A stretch of 61,163 bases of DNA from a bacterium D16-51 (GTDB taxonomy: Bacteria > Bacillota > Clostridia > Lachnospirales > Lachnospiraceae). The notes under the pieces are model-generated. The model did not search any database, was not told the DNA's origin, and saw nothing but the letters and a program-made list of their open reading frames with translations. The stretch lies in NCBI GenBank assembly GCA_003612285.1, contig RAYE01000031.1:1-61163 (forward strand), written 5' to 3'. Shown one piece after another: positions 25,114 to 34,919 of the stretch. Positions within the stretch are counted from its first letter, which is position 1; each line of letters begins with the position of its first letter. A program made the translations under genes and the position numbers.

Positions 25114-25713
25114 ATGAATTTTTTAGAAGAACGTATTTTAAAAGATGGAATTGTGAATGAGGGGAATGTACTGAAAGTAGATAGTTTTTTAAACCATCAG
25201 ATGGATATTGAACTATTTGGGAAAATGGGAGAAGAGTTTAAACGTCGGTTTGCGGGGAAAGAGATTAATAAAATTTTAACGATTGAGGCTTCCGGAATCG
25301 GCATTGCATGCATTGCAGCGCAGTATTTCCAGGTTCCCGTTGTATTTGCTAAAAAGTCAAAAAGTATTAATATAGAAGGGGAAATGTATGTGGCGGAGGT
25401 GGAGTCATTTACACATAAGTGTAAAAATCAGGTGATTGTTTCAAAAAAATTCCTGTCAAAAGGGGATAAGGTTCTGATTATAGATGATTTCCTGGCAAAT
25501 GGCTGCGCACTGCAGGGGCTGATTTCTATTGTGCAGGAGGCTGGCGCCAGTGTAGAAGGGATTGGGATTGCGATTGAGAAAGGATTCCAGGTGGGCGGAA
25601 GGATGATACGCAACCTGGGATTTCAGCTGGAATCGCTGGCAATTGTAGACGGGATGGATGAAAAGACAGGAAGCATTGAATTTAGGGAACAGGAAGAACG
25701 GAGGGAAAAATGA
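25114..25713 (+). CDS. xpt: Xanthine phosphoribosyltransferase Xpt
   Basis: Xpt converts xanthine and PRPP to XMP in purine salvage. The 199-residue protein begins [20 protein letters not shown], as in Bacillus Xpt. It has the PRPP-binding loop [18 protein letters not shown] and [10 protein letters not shown]. The stop overlaps the start of the permease gene by 4 bases (ATGA at 25710). No purine riboswitch is visible upstream: the gene starts 9 bp after the histidine kinase stop, so the two are probably cotranscribed. Confidence 0.92.
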   Translation: MNFLEERILKDGIVNEGNVLKVDSFLNHQMDIELFGKMGEEFKRRFAGKEINKILTIEASGIGIACIAAQYFQVPVVFAKKSKSINIEGEMYVAEVESFTHKCKNQVIVSKKFLSKGDKVLIIDDFLANGCALQGLISIVQEAGASVEGIGIAIEKGFQVGGRMIRNLGFQLESLAIVDGMDEKTGSIEFREQEERREK

Positions 25714-27035
25714 GGCAGAGGACAGCAGCAGATGTAAGTTATATCTACCAACTGGAGGGGAGAGTACCGATAGCAAAAGCAGTTCCGTTTGGATTGCAGC
25801 ATATTTTAGCAATGTTTGTGGCAAATATTGCGCCGATTTTTATTGTGGCGGGAGCCTGCGGGCTTTCCGCAAAGCAGAGCGCCATGTTAATCCAGAGTGC
25901 AATGATTATTGCAGGGATTGGGACGCTGATTCAGCTGTTCCCTGTCTGGAAGATTGGTTCCGGCCTCCCTATTGTAATGGGAATCAGTTTTACATTTGTT
26001 TCAGTTTTCTGTTATTTAGGCCCGGTTTATGGATATAATAGCATTGTAGGGGCAGTTTTGGCTGGTGGCATTGTAGAAGGGGTTTTAGGGCTTTTTGCAA
26101 AATATTGGATGAAACTGATTGCGCCGATTGTTGCGGCGAGCGTTGTAACGGCGATTGGCTTTTCATTGCTTTCTGTCGGTGCGTCTTCCTTTGGGGGAGG
26201 AAGCGGGAGTGAGGATTTTGGTTCTGTGACAAACTGGATTTTAGGAAGTATTACGCTGCTTTGCTGCCTGCTTTTTAATATTTTGGCAAAATCGTACTGG
26301 AAACAGCTTTCTGTCCTCTTTGGACTGGTTGCTGGGTATATTGCTGCAATCTGCATGGGTGTGGTTGACTTTTCCTCTTTAAAAGATACCGCGGTTATAG
26401 CGCTCCCTGCAATCCTGCCTTTTAAGCCGGAATTTCATGCAAATGCCATTTTGTCTGTGGTATTAATTTTTTTGGTATCAGCGACAGAAACGATTGGAGA
26501 TACTTCTGCGCTGGCTTCTTCCGGGCTCGGACGCCAGGTGACAGAAAAGGAGACAGCAGGCTCCATTGCCTGCGATGGGTTTATCAGCGCATTGTCCACT
26601 TTGTTTGGCTGTCTGCCGATTACTTCTTTCAGCCAAAATGTCGGTCTTGTGGCAATGACAAAAGTGGTAAACCGTTTTACAATTGCAACAGGGGCAGTGA
26701 TTATGATTCTGGCAGGGATTTTCCCTATTTTCGGAGCTTTGCTTGCAACCCTTCCAGATGCTGTTTTAGGCGGCTGCACGATAATGATGTTTGGGACAAT
26801 TGTAATCAGCGGTTTGCAGATGATTGGGAACTGCGGCTTTAGCCAGAGGAATATTACGATTGCAGCGCTTTCGATTAGCATGGGGATTGGTTTTACACAA
26901 GTTCCGGAAATATTTCAGGTATTTCCTAAAATTGTAGAGACTGTTTTTGCGGAAAACTGTGTGGCAGTTGTTTTTTTAGTAGCTTTGATATTAAACCTGG
27001 TGCTGCCAAAAGAGAGCAAATTATCAGAAAAGTAA
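25710..27035 (+). CDS. Xanthine/uracil permease, NCS2 family
   Basis: A 441-residue inner-membrane nucleobase transporter with about 12-14 hydrophobic segments. NCS2 motifs include [15 protein letters not shown] near the N-terminus and [19 protein letters not shown] mid-protein with the conserved Glu. [14 protein letters not shown] is also characteristic. Its overlap with xpt strongly suggests xanthine as substrate; a pbuX-type function is likely but uracil or uric acid cannot be excluded from sequence alone. Confidence 0.88.
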   Translation: MRQRTAADVSYIYQLEGRVPIAKAVPFGLQHILAMFVANIAPIFIVAGACGLSAKQSAMLIQSAMIIAGIGTLIQLFPVWKIGSGLPIVMGISFTFVSVFCYLGPVYGYNSIVGAVLAGGIVEGVLGLFAKYWMKLIAPIVAASVVTAIGFSLLSVGASSFGGGSGSEDFGSVTNWILGSITLLCCLLFNILAKSYWKQLSVLFGLVAGYIAAICMGVVDFSSLKDTAVIALPAILPFKPEFHANAILSVVLIFLVSATETIGDTSALASSGLGRQVTEKETAGSIACDGFISALSTLFGCLPITSFSQNVGLVAMTKVVNRFTIATGAVIMILAGIFPIFGALLATLPDAVLGGCTIMMFGTIVISGLQMIGNCGFSQRNITIAALSISMGIGFTQVPEIFQVFPKIVETVFAENCVAVVFLVALILNLVLPKESKLSEK

Positions 27036-27086
27036 AAAAAGCGGACAGTCTAAGGACAGCATGTCCGTATAGAAAGGATTAGGGAT

Positions 27087-27998
27087 ATGTTTTATTCCGT
27101 GTTGGAGGATGGGATACGAAAGACAGATGAAAAAAGCTTTTTTCAGGAAAAGAAAGGAATCTGTGTTTTGCCATTAGAGGAATGGTGGGAGAATCCTGCA
27201 TGGAAGGAGCGTTTTTTAATCTGGCACAATGTAGACAGCGTGCATTATTGTAAAATGGAGAGTTACCGGGATTTCTTATTTGGGACGGTTTGTATCCCGG
27301 CAAAAGGAAAAAGGGAAAAGGAAAGTGGGTTTGCAATCTATATTTTAAAGAATTATGTCCTGTTGCTTGACCAGGATGGGCGCGCAAAAGAGCAGGTGGC
27401 AAAGCTTTCTAAAGAGGTTGTCCGGAAGGAGTATTCACTGGAGCGGTTTGTGTATGATTTTTTGCAGTCATTTCTTTCGGATGACCTGCTTTTCCTGGAG
27501 AAGATGGAGCAGGAGATTGCTGCAATTGAAGAAGATATCCTGGAGGGAAGGGTAGAACATTTCAGTTTCCGTATGCTGCAGATAAAGAAGCTGATTGCAA
27601 AATTTTATCATTACTATTGCCAGCTGACAGAGATTGGGGAAGAACTCTTAGAGAACCAGGAGGGCTTTTTTGATAAGGAAGAAATACAGTTTTACGGCCG
27701 GTATACAGACAGGGTATCAAGGCTTGCAGGGGAGACGCAGCTTTTGCGGGAATATGCCATGCAGGTACAGGAGGTCTACCAGTCTGAAATTGGAATCCGC
27801 CAGAACGATGTGATGAAAATCCTGACGGTTGTAACGACAATTTTCCTGCCGCTGTCTTTGGTGGCAGGCTGGTATGGAATGAATTTTGCCTATATGCCGG
27901 AACTTTCGTTTCGGTATTCGTATCCAGCTGTAATTGGGGTATGCCTTTTAATCGTAGGCATCAGCCTTGTTATATTTAAGAAAAAAAGATATTTATAG
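27087..27998 (+). CDS. CorA-type divalent metal transporter
   Basis: This 303-residue protein has a long cytoplasmic N-terminal domain with coiled-coil stretches. Two C-terminal membrane helices (about 247-270 and 280-298) follow. The pore signature is YGMNF, followed by AYMPE (about residue 264). CorA-family channels import Mg2+ or Co2+; cobalt supply would fit the cobalamin operon, but substrate cannot be told from sequence. ATG 27087 follows AGAAAGGATTAGG. A terminator follows. Confidence 0.85.
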   Translation: MFYSVLEDGIRKTDEKSFFQEKKGICVLPLEEWWENPAWKERFLIWHNVDSVHYCKMESYRDFLFGTVCIPAKGKREKESGFAIYILKNYVLLLDQDGRAKEQVAKLSKEVVRKEYSLERFVYDFLQSFLSDDLLFLEKMEQEIAAIEEDILEGRVEHFSFRMLQIKKLIAKFYHYYCQLTEIGEELLENQEGFFDKEEIQFYGRYTDRVSRLAGETQLLREYAMQVQEVYQSEIGIRQNDVMKILTVVTTIFLPLSLVAGWYGMNFAYMPELSFRYSYPAVIGVCLLIVGISLVIFKKKRYL

Positions 27999-28005
27999 GA
28001 AAGAA

Positions 28006-28031
28006 GGGAATGCGTCTGCATTCCCGTTTTT
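28006..28031 (+). terminator. Intrinsic terminator after the CorA-type gene
   Basis: GGGAATGC-GTCT-GCATTCCC forms a perfect 8-bp stem followed by GTTTTT. Confidence 0.85.
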
Positions 28032-28039
28032 CTTTATAC

Positions 28040-28128
28040 ATAGGAAATTGCGCTGTTACGTAGTGGTTGTCGACAAGAATTGCTTCGCAATTCTTGCTAG
28101 CGCACCAGCGCCGGCGGTGCGCTTTTTT
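28040..28128. repeat. Structured repeat, copy 3 (diverged)
   Basis: This copy matches 14661-14762 in order: GGAAATTGCGCTGTTACG, then AAGAATTGC-TTC-GCAATTCTT, then GCGCACC...GGTGCGC and a T-run. Compared with copy 1 the second stem changes GGGCACC/GGTGCCC to GCGCACC/GGTGCGC, so both sides of one pair changed together. Its terminal TT is part of the reverse-strand stop codon of the carboxypeptidase gene. Confidence 0.78.
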
Positions 28129-29392
28129 ACAGTGAAAACAAGAAAAGTTTCCGAAGGATGTTTTGGTAGTAAGAGAGGTCCCTTTTCGGAACTGTCTTTT
28201 TCGCTGTCAGGGGAAACTGGTAGATTAACTCATCATTTAAATAATATTCTTCATAGCCGACAATATCGCCCTGGCGGACAGGGGCTGTTAAGGTTTCGGG
28301 CAGGTTGATTTTTAAAGTTACCGTATCGTCCTGGCACAGCATGAGGGAGACTTTTTTGTAGGAGGTACGGCAAAGCGGCATGGCAGCGCTTGTTCCGCCA
28401 ACTATAGGGAGAGTTTTAGGTGTTTTCTGTTTATCAATTGTTACTGTTTGAAAGTTTGCAAAGCCATAATCCATCAGTTTTTTGGTATCTACCCATTTAT
28501 ACCCTTTATTTGGAGGCCACCCGCAGGCAAGCACGCTGGTCACCAGTGTTTTCCCATCCCGTTTTGCCGCGCCGCAGAAGCAGTATCCTGCATTTCCGGT
28601 AAAGCCTGTTTTAATGCCGATTGCACCGGGATACCTTGTTAAAAAGGCGTCATGGTTATTGACGGCATAGCTTCTGGTGCCTTTGCAGTTGCTAAACTGA
28701 TGGGAGGGCGTCTGGATGATTTTTAAAAAATCAGCATTTTGTATGGCATAGCTTGCAATGATGCAAAGTTCCTTTGCAGTGGTATAGTGGTTTTTATCAT
28801 CAAGGCCGTTTGGCGTGACAAAATTTGTGTCAGTGCATCCAAGGCGTTCCGCTTTCTGGTTCATCAGTTCGGCAAAGCCTTCCACTGTCCCGCCAAGATG
28901 TTCCGCAATGGCTGCAGCGGTATCGTTGTGCGATTCTAGCATCAGGGAGTAAAGAAGGTCTTTTAGATAAAAGGTATCGCCTGCCTGCATATTTAACTGT
29001 ACGTCAGGCATGGAAGCGGCATAGGAGGAAACTTTCACTTTGCTGTCCATCTTTCCGTTTTCCAGTGCAAGGATGCAGGTCATAATTTTTGTTGTGCTTG
29101 CCATTGGCATCTGCTGGTTTTCATTTGAGCCAAGGAGCGTCCGTTTGCTGTCGGCGTCTAACAGGCAGTATGCCCTTGCATACATGCCGTCTGGATGCTT
29201 TTTTTTCGACAAAATAGAATAATCAGCGCCAGTAAGTGTTTTATCATTTGCCAGAAGGCTTGTTTTTATATTGCAGTAGGGTGGGAAGGATTGGAGCGCA
29301 TATGACAATCTGTCTGTCATGGAAAGGAACAGGAGAAGCAGACTGATTCCCAAAAGAAAGAAACTGACGATTTTTTGCATGGAATTCCTCAT
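28127..29392 (-). CDS. D-alanyl-D-alanine carboxypeptidase (PBP5/DacF family)
   Basis: This exported peptidoglycan-trimming serine peptidase is 421 residues long. A hydrophobic N-terminal segment (about residues 7-25, IVSFFLLGISLLLLFLSM) acts as signal or anchor. The three active-site motifs are STTK in MASTTKIMTC, SHN in LESHNDTAAA, and KTG in GIKTGFTGNAGYC. The C-terminal domain resembles the beta-rich PBP5 C domain, followed by a short hydrophobic and basic tail. It is convergent with the CorA-type gene; its stop codon lies in the structured repeat. Confidence 0.93.
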   Translation of the reverse strand: MRNSMQKIVSFFLLGISLLLLFLSMTDRLSYALQSFPPYCNIKTSLLANDKTLTGADYSILSKKKHPDGMYARAYCLLDADSKRTLLGSNENQQMPMASTTKIMTCILALENGKMDSKVKVSSYAASMPDVQLNMQAGDTFYLKDLLYSLMLESHNDTAAAIAEHLGGTVEGFAELMNQKAERLGCTDTNFVTPNGLDDKNHYTTAKELCIIASYAIQNADFLKIIQTPSHQFSNCKGTRSYAVNNHDAFLTRYPGAIGIKTGFTGNAGYCFCGAAKRDGKTLVTSVLACGWPPNKGYKWVDTKKLMDYGFANFQTVTIDKQKTPKTLPIVGGTSAAMPLCRTSYKKVSLMLCQDDTVTLKINLPETLTAPVRQGDIVGYEEYYLNDELIYQFPLTAKKTVPKRDLSYYQNILRKLFLFSL

Positions 29393-29523
29393 TTCCAGTA
29401 TGTTCTTTGCTATGTTATGCGGATTCTGGAAAATATATGTTGCTATTTTTAACCAAAAGCGATAGAATTAAAATTGGTAAAAATTTGGTTTACAATAAAT
29501 ATACTATAATTGGAGGGCTGAAC

Positions 29524-30957
29524 ATGAGTAACACGAACGCTTTGTCAGCAAGGGACCGTATTGCGGCTCTTGTCGACGAAAACAGTTTTGTTGAAATTGG
29601 TGCGAATATCACAAAGAGAAGCACAGATTTCAACATGCAGGAAAAATCAGTGCCGGCAGATGGTGTTATTACCGGATACGGGCTGGTTCAGAACACTCCT
29701 GTCTATATTTATAGCCAGGACGCATCTGCCCTGAACGGGACAATTGGGGAAATGCATGCAAGGAAAATTGCACATGCCTATGAACTGGCAATGAAAACAG
29801 GGGTTCCTGTAATTGGTCTGATTGACTGTGCAGGGATGCGCCTTCAGGAGTCTACGGATGCACTTGCAGGCTTTGGTGAGATTTATAGGGTGAAGGCGAA
29901 AGCTTCCGGCGTTGTACCACAGATTAGCGCTATATTTGGGAACTGCGGCGGCGGTGTTGCTGTTTTAGCAGCAATGAGCGATTTTACGTTTATGGAGGAA
30001 GAAAGTGGAAAGCTTTTTGTAAATTCCCCGAATACGCTGGAAGGAAATTACAAAGAGAAGCTGGATACGGCTTCTGCCCAATTCCAGAAAGCAGCGTCAA
30101 ATGTGGATTTTGTAGTGAAAGGCGAAGCAGAGCTGTTAGGGAGCGTCCGGGAGCTTGTTTCTATTCTTCCGGAAAATAATAATGACACTGCATTTTCTGA
30201 TGAGTGCATGGATGATTTAAACCGCGTAGTGCCTGACTTTGCAGCGGAAGTAAAGGATCCGGCGCTCGCCCTGGAAGATATCAGCGACAATAATTTCTTT
30301 TTGGAGTTAAAGGCCGGATATGCAAAGGAAATGGTAACAGGGTTTATCTGCCTGGATGGGATGACAGTCGGGGCAGTGGCAAACCGTACTGCTGTTTTTG
30401 ATGAAAAAGGGAAAGAGAAAGAGAAGTTTGACGGACGTCTTACAACGGCAGGCTGTGAAAAGGCCGCAGACTTTATCAGGAAGTGCGATGCATTTCAGAT
30501 TCCAGTACTGTCCCTTACTAATACAGAAGGTTTTGCTACTTCAGTAGAAGAGGAAAAGACAATTGCTGTAGCAGCGGCAAAGCTGACTGCTGCATTTGCA
30601 GAAGCAGACGTTGCGAAAGTAAACCTGATTGTTGGGAAGGCATATGGAAGCGCATATATTACAATGAATTCCAAGCATATTGGGGCCGATATGGTATTTG
30701 CACTTCCGGATGCGGAAATCGGTATGATGGATGCAGAGGTTGCTGCTAAGATTATGTATTCCGGTGACAAAAAAGCTGATTTGGCAAAGAAGGCGTCTGA
30801 ATTTGCAGCGCAGTCCGGAACGGAAGCGGCATCGCAGAGAGGATATGTGGACTCTGTAATTGAACCGGAAGCTGCCAGGAAACAACTGCTTTATGCGTTC
30901 GAAATGCTGTTTTCAAAAAGTGAATTTCCAATTGGCAAAAAACATGGAACAATCTAA
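29524..30957 (+). CDS. Carboxyltransferase subunit of acyl-CoA decarboxylase (MmdA-like)
   Basis: This 477-residue carboxyltransferase of the crotonase-fold family (ACC/PCC-beta, MmdA) moves carboxyl groups between biotin and an acyl-CoA such as methylmalonyl-CoA. It has LSARDRIAALVDENSFVEIG at the start, IYSQDASALNGTIGEMHARK, and oxyanion-type loops GNCGGGVAVLAAM and GKAYGSAYITM. The ATG at 29524 follows GGAGGGCTGAAC. The downstream genes supply gamma-like, biotin-carrier and beta subunits, making a sodium-pumping decarboxylase likely. The exact acyl-CoA substrate is not shown by sequence. Confidence 0.85.
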   Translation: MSNTNALSARDRIAALVDENSFVEIGANITKRSTDFNMQEKSVPADGVITGYGLVQNTPVYIYSQDASALNGTIGEMHARKIAHAYELAMKTGVPVIGLIDCAGMRLQESTDALAGFGEIYRVKAKASGVVPQISAIFGNCGGGVAVLAAMSDFTFMEEESGKLFVNSPNTLEGNYKEKLDTASAQFQKAASNVDFVVKGEAELLGSVRELVSILPENNNDTAFSDECMDDLNRVVPDFAAEVKDPALALEDISDNNFFLELKAGYAKEMVTGFICLDGMTVGAVANRTAVFDEKGKEKEKFDGRLTTAGCEKAADFIRKCDAFQIPVLSLTNTEGFATSVEEEKTIAVAAAKLTAAFAEADVAKVNLIVGKAYGSAYITMNSKHIGADMVFALPDAEIGMMDAEVAAKIMYSGDKKADLAKKASEFAAQSGTEAASQRGYVDSVIEPEAARKQLLYAFEMLFSKSEFPIGKKHGTI

Positions 30958-30971
30958 ATAAGGAGAGGCAT

Positions 30972-31679
30972 ATGAAGAAGAAACTGGTTTTAATGCTTTG
31001 TGTGATTTCCTGCCTGGTGTTAATGATGGGCTGCAGCCTGACAAAGGAAAATGAAAACCTGGACAAGTCAAAGCTGACTAAAACTGCGGAGGAATTTGCT
31101 GCGCAGTGGTTTGAATATGATTTTAAATCGACAGTTGAACAGTATGCAGACCAGATGGGCGATGAGCAGGCAGATTCGTATAAAGAGTATGCAAAGATGC
31201 AGAAAAAGCACGGAGCCATGAAAAAAGTTGTGGATAAGAGTTATTCCACGGCATCTGATACGGCAACGGTTACATTGACGCTTACCACGGAAAAAGCTGG
31301 GAAACTTGTATTTACAGTGATATATAGTGAAACTGGTGAAATCAGTGACTGGAAAGTAGAAGAGTACCAGTCAATTGGTAAGACAATGGGAAGAGCCGGG
31401 CTGAATACAATTATGAGTATGGCAATTGTGTTTGCCGTCCTGATTTTCATATCATTTATCATTAGCTGCTTTAAGTTTATTGGCAATGCCCAGCCAAAGG
31501 AGGCTGCAAAAGCAGAGGCGCCTGCAGCAGTTCCTGCTCCTGCGCCTGCAGTTGTGGAGGAAGAAAATCTGGCGGATGATCTGGAACTGGTTGCAGTAAT
31601 TACGGCAGCAATTGCAGCAGCAAGTGAAAATGAATGTACAGATGGGCTTATTGTACGTTCCATTGTGCGCCGTTCTTAA
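30972..31679 (+). CDS. Lipoprotein-OadG-like gamma subunit fusion
   Basis: The C-terminal half looks like the gamma subunit (OadG) of sodium-pump decarboxylases: one membrane helix (about 137-160, MSMAIVFAVLIFISFIISCF) and a Pro/Ala-rich linker. It ends in a tail that includes VAVITAAIAAASEN and GLIVRSIVRRS. Gamma subunits are normally around 80-130 residues, whereas this protein has 235. The extra N-terminus has a lipoprotein signal (VLMMGC, predicted lipid Cys21) and a small domain (about 35-125) resembling DUF3887-type extracellular modules. Topology would place that domain outside the membrane. It lies 14 bp after the carboxyltransferase gene. Confidence 0.75.
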   Translation: MKKKLVLMLCVISCLVLMMGCSLTKENENLDKSKLTKTAEEFAAQWFEYDFKSTVEQYADQMGDEQADSYKEYAKMQKKHGAMKKVVDKSYSTASDTATVTLTLTTEKAGKLVFTVIYSETGEISDWKVEEYQSIGKTMGRAGLNTIMSMAIVFAVLIFISFIISCFKFIGNAQPKEAAKAEAPAAVPAPAPAVVEEENLADDLELVAVITAAIAAASENECTDGLIVRSIVRRS

Positions 31680-31747
31680 AAATAAAATGGTACAGGGACA
31701 GACGGGTTCCTGGGTATAAATATCTGAATAATATGGAGGAAAAGAGA

Positions 31748-32110
31748 ATGAAGAATTACACAATTACCGTAAATGGTACTGTATATGATGTAACTGTTGA
31801 AGAGGGCACAGGCGCTGGCGCAGCAGCACCAAAAGCAGCCCCAAAGGCGGCGGCACCGAAGGCAGCGCCGAAAGCAGCACCATCTGGCGCACAGGGCGCA
31901 GTAAAGGTAAATTCCCCTATGCAGGGTAAAATTATATCTGTCAGCGCAAGCGCCGGACAGGCTGTGAAAAAGGGTGACGTCCTAATGATTCTTGAGGCAA
32001 TGAAGATGGAAAATGAAGTGGTTGCACCACAGGATGGAACAGTAGCAAGCATTAATGTTTCAGCAGGGGATTCTGTAGATGTAGGGGCAGTTTTGGCAAC
32101 TTTAAATTAA
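31748..32110 (+). CDS. Biotin carboxyl carrier protein of the decarboxylase
   Basis: This 120-residue biotin carrier has a short beta N-terminus (MKNYTITVNGTVYDVTVEEG) and an Ala/Pro/Lys-rich flexible linker (about 25-50). A C-terminal biotinyl domain has the biotin lysine in ILEAMKMENEV. It shuttles the carboxyl group between the carboxyltransferase(s) and the membrane beta subunit. The ATG at 31748 follows TGGAGGAAAAGAG. No biotin carboxylase gene is nearby, consistent with decarboxylation rather than ATP-driven carboxylation. Confidence 0.93.
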   Translation: MKNYTITVNGTVYDVTVEEGTGAGAAAPKAAPKAAAPKAAPKAAPSGAQGAVKVNSPMQGKIISVSASAGQAVKKGDVLMILEAMKMENEVVAPQDGTVASINVSAGDSVDVGAVLATLN

Positions 32111-32127
32111 TTTAGGAGGGACTGACT

Positions 32128-33270
32128 TTGGATTACGTTATTACAACGTTAGAGAATTTAGCAGGTCAGACAGCATTTGCCAATATTACGCTTGGAAATT
32201 ATCTGATGATTGTTGTCGGCTGTATTTTTCTCTACTTGGCGATTAAAAAGGGCTATGAGCCATTGCTTTTGATTCCAATCGCTTTTGGTATGATTCTGGT
32301 CAATATTTACCCGGATATCATGGCAGAGCCTACGGAAACGGCAAATGGCGGCTTATTGTACTATTTCTTTCAGCTGGATGAATGGAGTATCCTGCCTTCC
32401 CTTATTTTCCTGGGGGTTGGAGCAATGACGGACTTTGGGCCGCTGATTGCGAATCCGGCAAGTTTTCTTTTGGGGGCTGCAGCCCAGTTTGGTATTTTTA
32501 CGGCATATCTGGTTGCAATCCTTTTAGGCTTTAATGATAAGGCGGCAGCGGCAATTTCCATTATCGGCGGTGCTGACGGGCCGACTTCCATTTTCCTCTG
32601 TGGCAAATTACGCCAGACAGAATATATGGGGCCGATTGCAGTTGCGGCATATTCTTATATGTCTTTGGTGCCGATTATCCAGCCTCCGATTATGAAGCTG
32701 TTTACAACAGAGGAGGAGCGTAAAATTAAGATGGGGCAGCTCCGTCCGGTATCAAAGCTGGAAAAGATTTTATTCCCAATTATTGTTACGGTTGTCGTAT
32801 GCCTTCTTTTGCCAACGACAGCTCCGCTTGTAGGTATGCTGATGCTTGGTAATCTGTTTAAGGAGTGCGGCGTGGTAAAGCAGCTTGCAGAGACAGCTTC
32901 CAATGCGTTGATGTATATTGTTGTTATCCTGCTTGGTACTTCTGTAGGGGCTACGACAAGCGCAGAAGCATTCCTGAAGTTTACGACATTAAAAATCGTT
33001 GCACTTGGCCTGGTTGCATTTGCAGTCGGGACAACGGCGGGCGTTTTGTTTGGTAAGCTGATGTGTAAGGTAACAGGCGGAAAGGTGAACCCTCTGATTG
33101 GTTCGGCCGGGGTTTCTGCTGTTCCGATGGCGGCACGTGTGTCGCAGAAGGTTGGCGCTGAGGCAGACCCGACAAACTTCCTGTTGATGCATGCGATGGG
33201 ACCAAATGTGGCCGGGGTAATTGGTACGGCAGTGGCGGCCGGTGTATTTATGGCGATATTTGGGGTATAA
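32128..33270 (+). CDS. Sodium-pump decarboxylase beta subunit (OadB/MmdB family)
   Basis: The 380-residue integral membrane subunit decarboxylates carboxybiotin and pumps Na+ outward. It has about 9-11 membrane segments. Conserved regions are [30 protein letters not shown] with the Asp of the ion site, [15 protein letters not shown], and [15 protein letters not shown]. It starts at TTG 32128, eight bases after AGGAGGG. The following 185-bp gap separates it from the second carboxyltransferase. Confidence 0.94.
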   Translation: MDYVITTLENLAGQTAFANITLGNYLMIVVGCIFLYLAIKKGYEPLLLIPIAFGMILVNIYPDIMAEPTETANGGLLYYFFQLDEWSILPSLIFLGVGAMTDFGPLIANPASFLLGAAAQFGIFTAYLVAILLGFNDKAAAAISIIGGADGPTSIFLCGKLRQTEYMGPIAVAAYSYMSLVPIIQPPIMKLFTTEEERKIKMGQLRPVSKLEKILFPIIVTVVVCLLLPTTAPLVGMLMLGNLFKECGVVKQLAETASNALMYIVVILLGTSVGATTSAEAFLKFTTLKIVALGLVAFAVGTTAGVLFGKLMCKVTGGKVNPLIGSAGVSAVPMAARVSQKVGAEADPTNFLLMHAMGPNVAGVIGTAVAAGVFMAIFGV

Positions 33271-33455
33271 AGTGTGTAAAGGATTTCAAAACTATGCCTA
33301 AGAAATTCTACGATTACACACAGGAAGAACGCAAAAGAAGCGTTCTTCTGCGAACCTAAAAAGCATTTTCTGGTATTTCTTACAATAGGTATTGTTAAAG
33401 AATTTGTAAGAACAGTAGATAATAGTATTGCCTGGACAGGCAGAATGGAGGAGAC
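33271..33455 (+). promoter_or_regulatory. Intergenic leader with inverted repeats
   Basis: The gap holds an AGAACGC-AAAAGAA-GCGTTCT hairpin (about 33328-33348) and TTCTTACAA / TTGTAAGAA arms (about 33377-33409). The latter encloses a TTGTTA-like hexamer. It may be an attenuator or operator that lets the oxaloacetate-type subunit be expressed apart from the first four genes. Confidence 0.35.
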
Positions 33456-34868
33456 ATGGCAGAGATAGAAAAGAAACCTGTTAAGATTACGGAGACGATT
33501 CTCCGCGATGCGCATCAGTCTCTGATTGCGACACGTATGACAACAGAGCAGATGCTTCCGATTATTGATAAAATGGATGAAATTGGCTATCATTCCGTTG
33601 AGTGCTGGGGCGGCGCAACGTTTGACGCTTCCCTCCGCTTTCTGAAAGAAGATCCCTGGGAGAGGCTTCGGAAGTTAAAGGCTGGTTTTAAGAAGACAAA
33701 GCTGCAGATGTTATTCCGTGGGCAGAATATTTTAGGATATAACCATTATGCAGATGATGTTGTGGAATATTTTGTACAGAAGTCAATTGCAAACGGTATT
33801 GACATTATCCGCATTTTTGACTGCTTAAATGATATCCGCAACCTGGAGACGGCCGTGCGTGCCGCTAATAAAGAGAACGGCCATGCGCAGATTGCCCTTT
33901 CTTACACGTTAGGGGACGCCTATACGCTTGATTATTGGAAAGATATGGCAAAGCGGATTGAAGACATGGGCGCGAAATCACTTTGTATTAAGGATATGGC
34001 AGGGCTTTTGGTTCCAGTAAAGGCAACAGAACTCGTTTCCGCGTTAAAAGAAACGGTTTCTATACCAATTGACCTTCATACGCATTATACCTCCGGCGTG
34101 GCAGCTATGACATATATGAAAGCTGTTGAATCAGGATGTGATATTATTGATACGGCAATGTCGCCATTTTCTATGGGAACAAGCCAGCCGGCAACAGAAG
34201 TAATGGTTGAGGCATTTAAAGGGACGCCTTATGATACAGGGCTTGACCAGACAAAGCTTGCAGAAATTGCTGATTATTTCCGTCCGCTGCGTGAAGAAGC
34301 GCTAAAAAGCGGCCTGATGAATACAAAGGTACTTGGTGTAAACATCCAGACACTGCGTTATCAGGTTCCTGGCGGTATGTTAAGTAACCTGGTTTCCCAG
34401 TTAAAAGAAATGGGGCAGGAGGATAAATATGAGCAGGTACTTGAAGAGGTGCCAAGAGTGCGGAAAGACTTTGGCGAGCCGCCTCTTGTTACTCCATCTT
34501 CGCAGATTGTAGGGACTCAGGCAGTGTTAAATGTGGTTTCTGGTGAAAGATACAAGATGGTAACAAAAGAATCCAAGAAACTTCTTTCTGGTGAGTTTGG
34601 GCAGACTGTAAAACCATTTAACCCAGAAGTACAGAAGAAGTGCATTGGTGATGTGAAACCAATTACATGCCGCCCGGCTGATTTAATTAAGCCGCAGCTT
34701 GCAGACCTGGAAAAGGAAATGTCACAGTATAAACAGCAGGATGAAGATGTACTGTCTTATGCATTGTTCCCACAGGTTGCTACAGAATTCTTTAAGTACC
34801 GTGAGGCACAGAAAGATAAGGTAGACGCTTCTATGGCAGATACGGAAAATAAAGCATATCCGGTATAG
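33456..34868 (+). CDS. Oxaloacetate decarboxylase alpha / pyruvate carboxylase B-type carboxyltransferase
   Basis: This 470-residue HMGL-like TIM-barrel carboxyltransferase acts on oxaloacetate/pyruvate. Motifs are ETILRDAHQSLIATRM (metal and substrate site) and ECWGGATFDASLRFL. DLHTHYTSGVAAMTY (metal His pair) is also present. The C-terminal part is the PYC/OadA conserved domain (GGMLSNLVSQLKEMG, VTPSSQIVGTQAV). No biotinyl domain is attached, so it presumably uses the separate carrier at 31748. RBS: ATGGAGGAGAC. A terminator follows. Confidence 0.93.
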   Translation: MAEIEKKPVKITETILRDAHQSLIATRMTTEQMLPIIDKMDEIGYHSVECWGGATFDASLRFLKEDPWERLRKLKAGFKKTKLQMLFRGQNILGYNHYADDVVEYFVQKSIANGIDIIRIFDCLNDIRNLETAVRAANKENGHAQIALSYTLGDAYTLDYWKDMAKRIEDMGAKSLCIKDMAGLLVPVKATELVSALKETVSIPIDLHTHYTSGVAAMTYMKAVESGCDIIDTAMSPFSMGTSQPATEVMVEAFKGTPYDTGLDQTKLAEIADYFRPLREEALKSGLMNTKVLGVNIQTLRYQVPGGMLSNLVSQLKEMGQEDKYEQVLEEVPRVRKDFGEPPLVTPSSQIVGTQAVLNVVSGERYKMVTKESKKLLSGEFGQTVKPFNPEVQKKCIGDVKPITCRPADLIKPQLADLEKEMSQYKQQDEDVLSYALFPQVATEFFKYREAQKDKVDASMADTENKAYPV

Positions 34869-34895
34869 GAAGAAGGTTTATAGAGAGCAGTAAAA

Positions 34896-34919
34896 GGGCG
34901 CCGGTTTGGTGCCCTTTTC
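34896..34919 (+). terminator. Intrinsic terminator after the decarboxylase cluster
   Basis: GGGCGCC-GGTTT-GGTGCCC followed by TTTTCT; one G-T pair in the stem. Confidence 0.75.

Noticed and set aside
27040-27070. CGGACA/TGTCCG inverted repeat between the xanthine permease and CorA-type genes as a terminator
   Set aside because: The stem is only about 6 bp and there is no T-run after it.
32655-33593. 312-codon reverse-strand frame opposite the beta subunit gene
   Set aside because: It is antisense to conserved OadB motifs and to the start of the next gene; no ribosome site.
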